Positions 24,936 to 33,630 of a stretch of DNA of 47,942 nt are shown here, piece by piece. This stretch comes from an uncultured Selenomonadaceae bacterium (GTDB lineage Bacteria; Bacillota; Negativicutes; Selenomonadales; Selenomonadaceae), in assembly GCA_905236725.1 (NCBI GenBank), contig CAJOCT010000003.1, positions 1 to 47,942 on the forward strand, written 5' to 3'. Under the pieces are notes generated by a model. It had not been told where the DNA came from. It did no database searches and saw only the letters and a program-made list of their open reading frames with translations. Position numbers and translations under genes: made by a program. Each line of letters starts with the position of its first letter. Positions within the stretch are counted from its first letter, which is position 1.

Positions 24936-26585
24936 TTATGAAGATTTTTTTGCCTTTTTGAGTTGTCGCGCCTCGTAACGTTTTTTTGCTTCGGCAAGAA
25001 TTTTGTTCATCGGGTGATTTTCGCGCGAAGGACAATTTTCATTCCCGCAATAAACCATCGGCGCACGGTCTTTAAACTTGTGCAAAAAACGCGTTGAGCC
25101 GCAATGTCGGCAAAGTTGTTCCTGCGGCTCGTCCCAAGTTCTGAAATCGCACGTCGGGAAATTTTCGCAGCCGTAAAAAACTCTTTTGCCGAAATTTCTT
25201 TTCGTCAACCGCCCGCCGCACTTCGGACATTTTTTCTCAAGATATTCAAAAATCGGCTTCGCGTTTTTACATTCGGGATAGCCGGAACAAGCTAAAAATC
25301 TGCCGTAACGCCCGCGCTTGATTAACATCGGTCGCCCGCACTTTTCGCAAACCTCATCGCTCTCGATAACCGGCTCATCTTGCGGCGTTGCATTTTCGCC
25401 AAGTTCAGCCATTGCCGCTTCAAAAGATTTTTCAAACGTCGCGCAATAATTTTCGACGACAGAATTTTTTTCAACTTTGCCCGCCGAAATTTCTTCAATC
25501 TGCGCGGAAATTTTTTTGTAAGAATCGACGCTGAAAACCTCGTCAAAAAAACCGTCCAACGCGCTCAAAACTTTTTTGCCGATGTCGGTAATTTTTATTT
25601 CGGAATTTTCGACCTCAACATATTTTCTTTTGATAAGCGAACTGATTCCGCCCGAATAAAATTTTTCCCAGTCGACCTGCAAAGCGTCAAAAATCGCCAT
25701 CAAAGAGGCTTCGGAACATTTCCCGTTCAAAATAATTTTTTCGTCAACGCTTTTATCGACTTGCGAAAAAATTAAATCGTACAGTTGAAATTGAGCCGCA
25801 GACAAATAATTTTTGACGCTTTCGGGAGTTCGTCTTTCGCTCGAAAGTTGAATCTCCTCGCCGTGCGGAAATTTTATCAGACCCGCGCAACCTTCTTTAT
25901 CAAAATTCAAGCCCTCAAAAAGTTGTTCGGCGATGACGCGCGTTTTCGTCGCGGAAAAATTTAATTTTTGAAAAGCCAGCTCCTGCAAGACTGCGGGGGA
26001 AAATTTTTTTGCAAGGACAATTTCGCCGTTCAGCTGCTTGCCTTCGATAAGTTTCAACAAAAGTGCGCGAAACCTGCCGACTTTCACGCCGCGATAAATT
26101 TTGCAGGAAAGATATTCGCCGATTTTTTGACTGATAAATTTGTCGATAATCTGCCGCGCCTGAAAAGATTTTACAAGATTTTCGTCGATCGCCCGCGCAT
26201 TTTCAATCGCATTTTTTACCGCGTCTTTCGTGAGTTCGTCGAAAAAAATTCTGCAACGGGATTTTGAATTTACTCCGAAAAGTTCGCAACACTGTTTAGC
26301 CAAAAATTCGCCGGTGTCGTCGGGAGTCGTCGCAAAAAAAACTCGCCGCGCATTCAGTGCCTCGCGCCCGATTTCTTTGAGCAATGAACCTTTTCCGCGC
26401 ACCGTGATATAATCCGGCGAAAAATTTTTTTCTGCGTCTATCCCCAGTCGGCTTTTCGGCAAGTCTTTCAAAAATCCGTCAGTTGACATCACCAAGTAGG
26501 CTCGACTCAAAAGTTTTTTCAACGTTCGTGCTTTTCCCGCGCTGTCCGTCAAAACCAAAGATTTCAAGGTTTTTTCTTTCGCCAA
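24936..26585 (-). CDS. Degenerate topoisomerase I (TopA) homologue lacking catalytic residues
   Basis: This 549-residue protein starts at ATG 26585. The layout is that of TopA: N-terminal TOPRIM-like domain (DLPKSRLGID, YITVRGKG near 41-66), core, then three zinc fingers at C413-C439, C453-C479 and C492-C518. Key residues are changed. The ESPAKAK motif reads TDSAGKA; the metal-binding DPDREGEA reads TPDDTGEF (88-94), losing one aspartate and the glutamate. The active-site block, usually GLITYMRTDS, reads GLIKFPHGEE (235-244), with no tyrosine. It is also about 150 residues shorter than typical TopA (central domain reduced). It is unlikely to cut DNA, but the intact frame and zinc fingers suggest a conserved DNA- or RNA-binding job. 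It follows dprA, the classic topA position. Confidence 0.85.
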   Translation of the reverse strand: MAKEKTLKSLVLTDSAGKARTLKKLLSRAYLVMSTDGFLKDLPKSRLGIDAEKNFSPDYITVRGKGSLLKEIGREALNARRVFFATTPDDTGEFLAKQCCELFGVNSKSRCRIFFDELTKDAVKNAIENARAIDENLVKSFQARQIIDKFISQKIGEYLSCKIYRGVKVGRFRALLLKLIEGKQLNGEIVLAKKFSPAVLQELAFQKLNFSATKTRVIAEQLFEGLNFDKEGCAGLIKFPHGEEIQLSSERRTPESVKNYLSAAQFQLYDLIFSQVDKSVDEKIILNGKCSEASLMAIFDALQVDWEKFYSGGISSLIKRKYVEVENSEIKITDIGKKVLSALDGFFDEVFSVDSYKKISAQIEEISAGKVEKNSVVENYCATFEKSFEAAMAELGENATPQDEPVIESDEVCEKCGRPMLIKRGRYGRFLACSGYPECKNAKPIFEYLEKKCPKCGGRLTKRNFGKRVFYGCENFPTCDFRTWDEPQEQLCRHCGSTRFLHKFKDRAPMVYCGNENCPSRENHPMNKILAEAKKRYEARQLKKAKKSS

Positions 26586-26633
26586 TTAAAACTCCTCCAA
26601 ATTTAGTTTTCAGTGGGTAAAAATTTTTAAAAA

Positions 26634-27722
26634 TTATTTTCTGGTATATCGTCCGCCGTCTTCAACAACGCAATTTTTCAGCCCGAGTTCAATCATCACC
26701 GCCGAAATTTCGCTCACGTCAATATCGTCAACCTGCATCAAAATTTCATCAAGCGTAATATATTCATTGGCGGGGATTATGTCAAAAATTTTTTTCTCAA
26801 TTTCGTTCAGTTTGGCGGGTTCATTCGTCAAAATTTTTTCTGTGGGAACGGGGACTTTTTCAAAATTATATTGATCAAAAACATCTTGCGCACTTGTGAC
26901 TAAAATCGCGCCGTCTCGAATAAGTTCATGGCAACCGGCACTTTTCGGGAAAAAAATATTTCCCGGCACGGCAAAAACATCGCGCCCCGATTCGCCCGCA
27001 CAATTCGCCGTGATAAGTGCGCCGCTTTTTTTTCCCGCCTCGATTACGATAACTCCGCGCGAAAGCCCCGCGATAATTCTGTTTCTCGAAGGAAAACTCC
27101 CTGCGTTCGGCGTAAAATTCGGATTAAATTCAGTTAAAACCGCGCCGCGCTCGGAAATTTTTTCAAAAAGTTTTCTGCCGCCGTGTTTGAAAGCCCAATT
27201 TATTCCGCAAGCCAAAACCGCAACGGTTCGCCCGAATTTTAACGCTCCTTGGTGCGCAAAAGTGTCGATTCCGATTGCCGCGCCGCTGACGACCGTCAAC
27301 CCCGCCGCCGCCAACTCCTCGCCGAAATGCATTGCGATTTTTCTTCCGTAATCGGTATAATCTCGCGTGCCGACAACCGCAATTCTTTCCGCAAAAGTTT
27401 CAATTTTTCCGCGATAATACAAAACTGCGGGGGGATTTGAAATTTCTTTCAAAATCGGCGGATAATCTTCGTCCGAAATGCAAGTTAAGCCAAAATCTTT
27501 TTCTCGGCAAAATTCCGCCAACTTTTCGGGGGTATCGGGATATTTTTCTCGAAAGGTCAAAAAAGATTCCAACGCTCTCGGCGGCAGTCCGGATTTTTCA
27601 ATTTCTTCGCGCTCGGCTTTCCAAAAATTTTCCGCCGACTTGAAAACTTTTGACATTTTAACCGTTCGCTGACTTCCCATTTGACTTGCCGCATTCACCG
27701 CCGCCATAAAAAATTTTTCCAC
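26634..27722 (-). CDS. dprA: DNA-processing protein DprA
   Basis: DprA binds incoming single-stranded DNA in transformation and loads RecA. The start is GTG 27722, seven bases after GAGGAAGG. The 362-residue product has an N-terminal helical (SAM/HhH-like) part, the Rossmann-like DprA core with AVVGTRDYTDYGRK, VVSGAAIGIDTFAH, GSFPSRNRIIAGLS and SGALITANCA, and a C-terminal winged helix (residues ~305-360). It is complete. The topoisomerase-like gene follows after 48 bases. Confidence 0.93.
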   Translation of the reverse strand: MEKFFMAAVNAASQMGSQRTVKMSKVFKSAENFWKAEREEIEKSGLPPRALESFLTFREKYPDTPEKLAEFCREKDFGLTCISDEDYPPILKEISNPPAVLYYRGKIETFAERIAVVGTRDYTDYGRKIAMHFGEELAAAGLTVVSGAAIGIDTFAHQGALKFGRTVAVLACGINWAFKHGGRKLFEKISERGAVLTEFNPNFTPNAGSFPSRNRIIAGLSRGVIVIEAGKKSGALITANCAGESGRDVFAVPGNIFFPKSAGCHELIRDGAILVTSAQDVFDQYNFEKVPVPTEKILTNEPAKLNEIEKKIFDIIPANEYITLDEILMQVDDIDVSEISAVMIELGLKNCVVEDGGRYTRK

Positions 27723-27861
27723 CGCACAACCTTCCTCAAAAAAATTTTTTCAACGCTTTTTACATTAAAGTTTTCAATTTGTCAATATTTTGCAGGAAAA
27801 TCGCGGCGCGGGAAGAATCAATCAAAAAACTTTTAAATTCAGCACGAAGGGAGAAATTTTG

Positions 27862-29127
27862 ATGATTGGTGTAAGAAATGTTGTTGCGATCGTTTGCGGC
27901 GGAGGTCCCGCGCCCGGAATCAATGCGGTTATTCATTCCGTTGTCAACACCGCCAGCCGTCACGGTTGGGACGTTCTCGGAATGTACGACGGTTTTTCTC
28001 ATCTCGGACGCGGTGAAAAAAGTTATATTCGCCTCGATCCCTCCAACGTCAACAGAATTCATTTGACGGGCGGATGTATTTTGAGAATGTCGCGTTTCAA
28101 TCCGACGAAAAAAGAATCTGATTTGCGCACGGTTGTCGATACTTTGACTGAACTCGGCGTAGGCTATCTCGTGACAATCGGCGGCGATGATACCGCTTTC
28201 AGTTCCTCAAAAGTTTCTGAATACGCCCGCCAACTCGGTCGCACGATTAACGTTGTTCACGTCCCGAAAACTATCGACAACGATTTGCCTTTGCCTGAAG
28301 GTATTCCGACTTTCGGTTTTGAAACTGCCCGCGCTTTCGGCACGACGGAAATTCAAAATTTGATGGAAGATGCCCGCACTTCAAACAATCGCTGGTATTT
28401 TACTATCGCAATGGGAAGAACTGCCGGACATCTCGCGCTCGGTATGGGACGCAGTGCAGGCGCGGCGGTTACGATTATTCCCGAAGAGTTCCCGCAAGAA
28501 AAAATTCGTCTTCAGCAGATTGTTGACATTATTGTCGGCTCGATTGTCAAACGCTATCTCATCGGCAAAAATTACGGCGTGGCGGTCATTGCCGAAGGCG
28601 TTATCGAAAAAATTGCCGAAGAAGATTTTGCGGAAATCGGCAACGTTGTTCTTGATGAACACGGTCATATTCGTTACGCTGAACTTGACTTTGGCGAAAT
28701 TATCAAGCAAAAAGTTCTCGCCGAACTCAAAAGATTGGATCTCAATTTCTCAATCGTCGACAAAGAACTCGGCTACGAATTTCGTTGTGCCGCGCCGATT
28801 GCTTACGACATCGACTATGCAAGAAATCTCGGTTATGAGGCAATGCAATTTTTGTTCAGAGGCGACAGCGGTGCGCTTATCACGGTTCAGGACAATAAGG
28901 CCGTGCCGATGCGCTTTGAAGATATTCGCGATCCGGAAACCGGCAAAACTTACGTCCGCCGCGTGAATATAAATTCTGTTCACTACAAAATTGCTCGCGG
29001 GTTTATGATGCGTCTCGAAAAAGGCGATTTGGACGATGCGGGAATTGCAAACGCTTTCAGAATGAGTCCCGAAGAATTTAAAAATCGTTACAACTATCTT
29101 TTCGACGGCGAACCGACCATTGATTAA
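27862..29127 (+). CDS. pfp: 6-phosphofructokinase, PPi-dependent type
   Basis: The start is ATG 27862, with AAGGGAG upstream; the frame upstream to 27790 lacks a good initiation site. The 421-residue protein has the phosphofructokinase fold: VCGGGPAPGINAVIH, the TIGGDDTAFSS motif near residue 100, PKTIDNDLPLP and MGRTAGHLALGMG. The second aspartate in GGDD in place of glycine (GGDGS in ATP enzymes) and PKTIDND in place of PGTIDND mark the pyrophosphate-using group. It would catalyse reversible phosphorylation of fructose 6-phosphate with PPi, saving ATP in glycolysis. It ends in a strong terminator. Donor specificity is inferred from the two motifs. Confidence 0.9.
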   Translation: MIGVRNVVAIVCGGGPAPGINAVIHSVVNTASRHGWDVLGMYDGFSHLGRGEKSYIRLDPSNVNRIHLTGGCILRMSRFNPTKKESDLRTVVDTLTELGVGYLVTIGGDDTAFSSSKVSEYARQLGRTINVVHVPKTIDNDLPLPEGIPTFGFETARAFGTTEIQNLMEDARTSNNRWYFTIAMGRTAGHLALGMGRSAGAAVTIIPEEFPQEKIRLQQIVDIIVGSIVKRYLIGKNYGVAVIAEGVIEKIAEEDFAEIGNVVLDEHGHIRYAELDFGEIIKQKVLAELKRLDLNFSIVDKELGYEFRCAAPIAYDIDYARNLGYEAMQFLFRGDSGALITVQDNKAVPMRFEDIRDPETGKTYVRRVNINSVHYKIARGFMMRLEKGDLDDAGIANAFRMSPEEFKNRYNYLFDGEPTID

Positions 29128-29150
29128 AAAAATTTTTTCCAAATAAAAAA

Positions 29151-29191
29151 AATCTCCGTTCAAAAATTTTTGTTCGGAGATTTTTTTTTTT
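29151..29191. terminator. Bidirectional terminator between phosphofructokinase and map
   Basis: AATCTCCG (29151-29158) pairs with CGGAGATT (29175-29182), with a further A/T stem inside, an A-run before and a long T-run after. It serves both convergent genes. Confidence 0.85.
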
Positions 29192-29205
29192 CACAAAAAA
29201 ATTTT

Positions 29206-30078
29206 TCAGCTTGCCAAAACTTCGCAACCGGTTTCAGTTATCAAAATTGTTTTTTCCCATTGCGCGGATAAACTGCCGTCCTTTGTGCGAACGGTCCATT
29301 TATCCGACTCATCGACAGTAACCTGTTTTCTGCCCGCGTTAATCATCGGCTCGACAGTCAAACTCATTCCCGGCACCAAAAGCATTCCCGAATCCGCCGC
29401 GCAGTCATGACTTACGAACGGATCTAAATGAAATGCTTTTCCGCAACCGTGCCCGCCCAAATCCGTGACAACGCTGTAACCGTTAGCCCGCGCCATTTTT
29501 CCGCAAGCCGCTCCGATGTCGCCGACGAAGTGCCAAGGTTTTGCCGCCGCAATTCCCGCCTCCATAATATCGCGAGTAATTTTTATCAACCGTTGAGCTT
29601 CCAAAGAAATTTCTCCGACAGTGAACATTCTCGACGCGTCAGCAAAATATCCGTCCAAATCCGTCGTAATGTCGATATTTAAAATATCGCCGTTCTTCAA
29701 AATTTCTTTTCGCGAGGGGATGCCGTGACAAACAACATCATTCACCGAAATGCAAATACTTTTCGGAAAACCTTCAAAGCCGAGACAGCTGGGATGGGCT
29801 CCGTGACTTGTGATAAATTCGTGAACAGCGTCGTTAATCGTCAAAGTGTCCACGCCTTCTTTGACGAGAGAGCCCGCCAACTCCAACGCGCCGAAATTTA
29901 TCACTGCCGCACGCTTGATTCCCTCGACGTCAGCCGCGTTGTTAATAATTTTGTGCGGCGGTCGAATTTGTCCCCGCTGCCCGACAAATTTCATCGACTC
30001 AATTTTTTCGTCCATTTCCAAGTGACATTTTTTATATTTTTTGCCGCTCCCGCACCAACAGGGATCATTTCGTTTCAT
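29206..30078 (-). CDS. map: Methionine aminopeptidase with N-terminal SEC-C motif
   Basis: Map removes the initiator methionine from nascent proteins. The start is ATG 30078; the frame reaches to 30114, but AAGGAG lies between the two. The 290-residue product opens with the zinc-binding SEC-C motif RNDPCWCGSGKKYKKCH, followed by the pita-bread fold with metal ligands in VCHGIP (H), LNIDITTDLDGYFADASR (two D), GGHGCGKAFH (H), LTVEPMI (E) and SAQWEKTI (E). SEC-C on Map is known in several Firmicutes and may tether it to the ribosome. It follows trpG on the same strand. Confidence 0.95.
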   Translation of the reverse strand: MKRNDPCWCGSGKKYKKCHLEMDEKIESMKFVGQRGQIRPPHKIINNAADVEGIKRAAVINFGALELAGSLVKEGVDTLTINDAVHEFITSHGAHPSCLGFEGFPKSICISVNDVVCHGIPSRKEILKNGDILNIDITTDLDGYFADASRMFTVGEISLEAQRLIKITRDIMEAGIAAAKPWHFVGDIGAACGKMARANGYSVVTDLGGHGCGKAFHLDPFVSHDCAADSGMLLVPGMSLTVEPMINAGRKQVTVDESDKWTVRTKDGSLSAQWEKTILITETGCEVLAS

Positions 30079-30116
30079 ATTTCGCAACAACTCCTTAAAA
30101 AATTTTACAATCATTT

Positions 30117-30686
30117 TTAAACCTTCGTCAAAAAATTCTCCAAAATAATTTTTCCGTGCGGTGTCAAAATACTTTCGGGGTGGAATTGAACGCCGAAAAT
30201 TTTTGAATTTTTATGTTCAACCGCCATAACTTCGCCGTCAATCGTTCGCGCGGTGATTTTCAGACAATCGGGCAAAGTTTTTTCGTTCAATGCAAGAGAA
30301 TGATAACGTCCGACCAAAAATTTTTTCGGGCAATTTTTGAACAGTGCAGAATTTTCGTCGCAAATAATTTCGGACTGCTTGCCGTGCATAAGTTTTTTTG
30401 CGTAAGTGATAATTCCGCCGAATGCCGCGCAAATTGCTTGATGACCGAGACAAACGCCGAGAATCGGAATTTTATCAAAAAAAATTTTTACAACGTCGAC
30501 AATAATTCCCGCGTCTTCAGGTCTGCCGGGTCCGGGCGAAAGAATTATTTTCGACGGCGAAATTTTTTTTATCTCTTCGACAGAAATTTTATCGTTGCGG
30601 ACAACTTTTATATTGGGTGAAATTTCCCCCGTCAGCTGATAAAGATTGTAGGAAAAACTGTCATAATTATCAATCAGCAAAATCAT
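30117..30686 (-). CDS. trpG: Anthranilate/4-amino-4-deoxychorismate synthase glutamine amidotransferase subunit
   Basis: This 189-residue glutaminase releases ammonia from glutamine for the partner TrpE/PabB. The ATG at 30686 gives the usual MILLIDNYDSF N-terminus; a TTG at 30692 overlaps the trpE stop but lies too close to GGAGG. The triad is visible: nucleophile in GVCLGHQA, and histidine plus glutamate in FGVQFHPESI. The OSPGPG-like loop ILSPGPGRPEDAG is present. Only trpE is adjacent, with no other trp genes, so the pair may serve tryptophan, folate or both. Confidence 0.9.
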   Translation of the reverse strand: MILLIDNYDSFSYNLYQLTGEISPNIKVVRNDKISVEEIKKISPSKIILSPGPGRPEDAGIIVDVVKIFFDKIPILGVCLGHQAICAAFGGIITYAKKLMHGKQSEIICDENSALFKNCPKKFLVGRYHSLALNEKTLPDCLKITARTIDGEVMAVEHKNSKIFGVQFHPESILTPHGKIILENFLTKV

Positions 30687-30688
30687 TT

Positions 30689-32152
30689 TCAAACGTCCTC
30701 CAGATTTATTTCGAGAGCTTTCAAACAGGCTTTAGCTTTATTCATGCACTCGTCAAATTCTTTTTCGGGAACGGAGTCATAAACAATTCCCGCGCCGCTC
30801 CTGACAAAAATTTTGCCGTTCTTCTTGTAAACAATTCTGATAGCAATCGCCGTGTCCAAATTTCCCGTAAAGTCGATGTAACCGAGTGCGCCACCGTAAA
30901 TTCCGCGCTTATTTTTTTCAAGTTCGGAAATAATTTCACAGGCGCGAATTTTCGGGGCACCCGATAAAGTTCCGGCAGGCAAAACCGCTTCGATTGCGTC
31001 AAGTGCGTCGAAATTATTTTTTATTTTGCCGCGAACTACCGAACCGATGTGCATGACGTGAGAAAATTTTTCTATCGCGTGAAGTTTTTCGACTTCAACG
31101 CTGCCAAACTCTGAAATTTTTCCCAAGTCGTTGCGTCCCAAATCGACCAGCATATTATGTTCGGCGAGTTCTTTTTCGTCCGACAAAAGTTCTTTTTCTA
31201 AAAATTCATCTTCTTCAAAAGTTTTTCCGCGCGGACGAGTTCCTGCAAGCGGGAATGTGTGCAAAATTCCGTCTTCGAGTTTTACCAAAGTTTCCGGACT
31301 TGCTCCCGCCACTTCCATATCCGTTCCCGAAAAATAAAACATATACGGCGACGGGTTTATCGTCCGCAAAATTCGGTAAGTGTCGAGCAAAGAGCCTTCA
31401 AACGGCGCGGAAAGTCGGTTTGACAGAACTATTTGAAAAATATCTCCTTCGCGAATGTAATTTTTTGCGCGTTCGACCATTTCGCAATAAGTTTTTTTGT
31501 CGAAAAGCGGCTTGACTTCGTCCAAAAGTTTGCCTGAAGGTTCAAATTTTTTCTCGCCGTGCAAAATTAAATTTTTTAAATTTTTCAGTTCATCGACGGC
31601 ATTTTGATAACTTTGCTCAAAATTTTCCGTCGGCATATTCACGATTAAAATAATTTTTTGGCGGAAATTGTCGAAGGCGATAACTTTATCAAAAAGCATC
31701 AAGTCAACGTCTTGAAAATTTTCCGCGTCGTCGAGTTCGGTTTTCAAAGTCGGCTCGGAGTAAGAAATATAATCGTACGCGAAATAGCCGACAAGTCCGC
31801 CCGTGAAAGTCGGCAAATTTTCAATGCGCGGGCTTTTGTATTCGGCTAAAATTTTTCGGATTTCGGCGGAAGGATTTTCCGTAAAAAATTCTTTGTCGCC
31901 GATTTTCATTTTGCCTTTCGTGCAAGTTATGCAAAGTTTCGGTTCAAAGCCGAGAAAAGTAAATCGCCCCCACTTTTCGCGCTCGGCAACGGATTCAAGC
32001 ATGTAACAATGCGCGGAAACATTTTTTAAAATCCGCAAAACTTCAATCGGAGTGGCGATGTCGGATAAAATTTCGCAACTTAGCGGAATGACTTTAAATT
32101 TTTCTTCGGCAACGATTTTTTTTATTTCGTCGAAAGTCGGATTCAGATTCAT
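30689..32152 (-). CDS. trpE: Anthranilate synthase component I (TrpE), possibly also PabB role
   Basis: The enzyme converts chorismate with ammonia to anthranilate. The start is ATG 32152 with AAAGGAAAA upstream; the frame extends to 32197. The 487-residue product has the N-terminal MLESVAEREKWGRFTFLGF block, which matches the LLES tryptophan-feedback region of TrpE rather than PabB. The chorismate-binding core follows (EGDIFQIVLSNR, AGTRPRGKT, EEDEFLEKELLSDEKELAEH, VVRGK, PAGTLSGAPKIRA, IYGGALGYID). It ends overlapping or abutting trpG. Isolation from the other trp genes leaves the pathway open. Confidence 0.88.
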   Translation of the reverse strand: MNLNPTFDEIKKIVAEEKFKVIPLSCEILSDIATPIEVLRILKNVSAHCYMLESVAEREKWGRFTFLGFEPKLCITCTKGKMKIGDKEFFTENPSAEIRKILAEYKSPRIENLPTFTGGLVGYFAYDYISYSEPTLKTELDDAENFQDVDLMLFDKVIAFDNFRQKIILIVNMPTENFEQSYQNAVDELKNLKNLILHGEKKFEPSGKLLDEVKPLFDKKTYCEMVERAKNYIREGDIFQIVLSNRLSAPFEGSLLDTYRILRTINPSPYMFYFSGTDMEVAGASPETLVKLEDGILHTFPLAGTRPRGKTFEEDEFLEKELLSDEKELAEHNMLVDLGRNDLGKISEFGSVEVEKLHAIEKFSHVMHIGSVVRGKIKNNFDALDAIEAVLPAGTLSGAPKIRACEIISELEKNKRGIYGGALGYIDFTGNLDTAIAIRIVYKKNGKIFVRSGAGIVYDSVPEKEFDECMNKAKACLKALEINLEDV

Positions 32153-32262
32153 CTGGCATTTTCCTTTACAAAAAAAATTCACGCTGAAAAATATCACAAG
32201 CGCGAATTTATTTCAAGTCAAAAAAAACTCCGCAAATTTTTCGCGAAGGTTAAAAAATTTTC

Positions 32263-32285
32263 TATCCACTGTTCACTAACCACTA
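32263..32285. repeat. Fragment of the hairpin repeat family
   Basis: The words tatccactgttcactaacc and cacta match the arms of the 136-bp repeat. The fragment fills the small gap before the stop of the histidine kinase gene. Confidence 0.55.
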
Positions 32286-32289
32286 AAAA

Positions 32290-33594
32290 TTATTCTTCTT
32301 TCGGAGCGTCTTTTTTTATTTTGAGTTCGACTGTAAATTTTGTTCCGTGACCAAGTTCGGAATCGACAAAAATTTTTCCGTCGTGCAGTTTCAAAATTTC
32401 CATTGCGATTGCCAAGCCTAAACCGTTGCCGCCCATTTCCCTCGAACGGGCTTTATCGACGCGGTAAAATCTTTCAAAAATTTTTTCTTGATCTTCCGGA
32501 GCAATTCCGATCCCGCTGTCCTGCACTGAAAAAATTGCGCGGGTCGATTCGGATTTTTCGTGGCGGACGATGACTTTACCGCCGTTGGGAGTGTATTTAA
32601 TCGCGTTATCGACGAGAATTAAAATCAGCTGTTTAATTTTTTGTTCGTCGCCGATTAAAATCATTTTCCGAAAATTTTCGCCGATAAGCGCGATTTCTTT
32701 TTTTTCTGCGAGCGGCGTCATCATTCGGATATTTTGTTCAAGCAATTTTCCCAAGTCGATTTTCTGCATTTTTACTTTCAAAGCGTTATTGTCACTTCGC
32801 GCAACCATAAGCAAATCGCTGACGAGCTTGGACATTTTTTTGACTTCGTCTTTTAAATCGCCCAAAATTTCTTTCAAGAACGGATTTTGAATTGACGGGT
32901 CCGCCAAAAGCAAATCCGCGCTCGCCATGACGACGGCTAAAGGCGTTCTAAGTTCGTGTGAAGCGTCCGCGGCAAATTGTCGCTGTTTATCGTACGCCTC
33001 TTTCATCGGAATTATCGCACGTCCCGCCATAAAATGACCGATAACCGTTGCGATAATCAGCGCGAGCACTCCGAGAAAAATCAGTGCGTAAGTCGCCTTT
33101 TGCAGGCCGGAATATAAAGCCGTGACATCCTTGCCGACGTAAATTATTTGATTTATTTCGCCGATATGAATTTCTTTCGCCGTCATCATTATATTAGTTA
33201 TTCTGCCGGTCTCGTTGGGATAGTCGAAAACTTTTACTTCGCCGCTGCTCAACTTTTCGGGATTCATCGAGTCAAGGACGAAGGGTTCAACGCGAAAAGA
33301 CGCGCGGACGAAATCCAAAAGTTGCCCGTCGCGAGTAAAAATGTAGAAAAATAATCTGTCATTGGAATTTTTATAAAATCTGTTCTCGTCGACAGAAACA
33401 TTCGGGTGTTGAACGTAATAAACCTGCGTTTCCGCGATATTGTCCGCCGCGTCAGAAATTTCCCGCGCCTGTTCGGAAAACATTGACCAATCCATCGTTT
33501 TATGGACGACAAAAATCAGCACGACGAGAAATATTGACATCATCAGCGAATAAGCGAATGTCAAACGCAATCGACTGTTCCGAAAAATTTCCAA
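32290..33594 (-). CDS. Membrane sensor histidine kinase without an adjacent regulator
   Basis: The start is TTG 33594, six bases after GGAGG. The 434-residue protein has a first membrane helix at ~12-31, an extracytoplasmic sensor domain (~32-165), a second helix at ~168-190 and a short linker. A HisKA domain with the phospho-acceptor H213 in DASHELRTPLA follows, then an HATPase domain with N box VDNAIKYTPNGG, DSGIGIAPEDQEKIFERFYR and GNGLGLAIAMEIL. It would sense an outside signal and pass phosphate to a response regulator. No regulator gene lies on either side: upstream is a methyltransferase-like gene and downstream trpE. Confidence 0.9.
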   Translation of the reverse strand: MEIFRNSRLRLTFAYSLMMSIFLVVLIFVVHKTMDWSMFSEQAREISDAADNIAETQVYYVQHPNVSVDENRFYKNSNDRLFFYIFTRDGQLLDFVRASFRVEPFVLDSMNPEKLSSGEVKVFDYPNETGRITNIMMTAKEIHIGEINQIIYVGKDVTALYSGLQKATYALIFLGVLALIIATVIGHFMAGRAIIPMKEAYDKQRQFAADASHELRTPLAVVMASADLLLADPSIQNPFLKEILGDLKDEVKKMSKLVSDLLMVARSDNNALKVKMQKIDLGKLLEQNIRMMTPLAEKKEIALIGENFRKMILIGDEQKIKQLILILVDNAIKYTPNGGKVIVRHEKSESTRAIFSVQDSGIGIAPEDQEKIFERFYRVDKARSREMGGNGLGLAIAMEILKLHDGKIFVDSELGHGTKFTVELKIKKDAPKEE

Positions 33595-33630
33595 GTACTA
33601 CCTCCGCCAATTTCCATCTGATAAAAAAAA

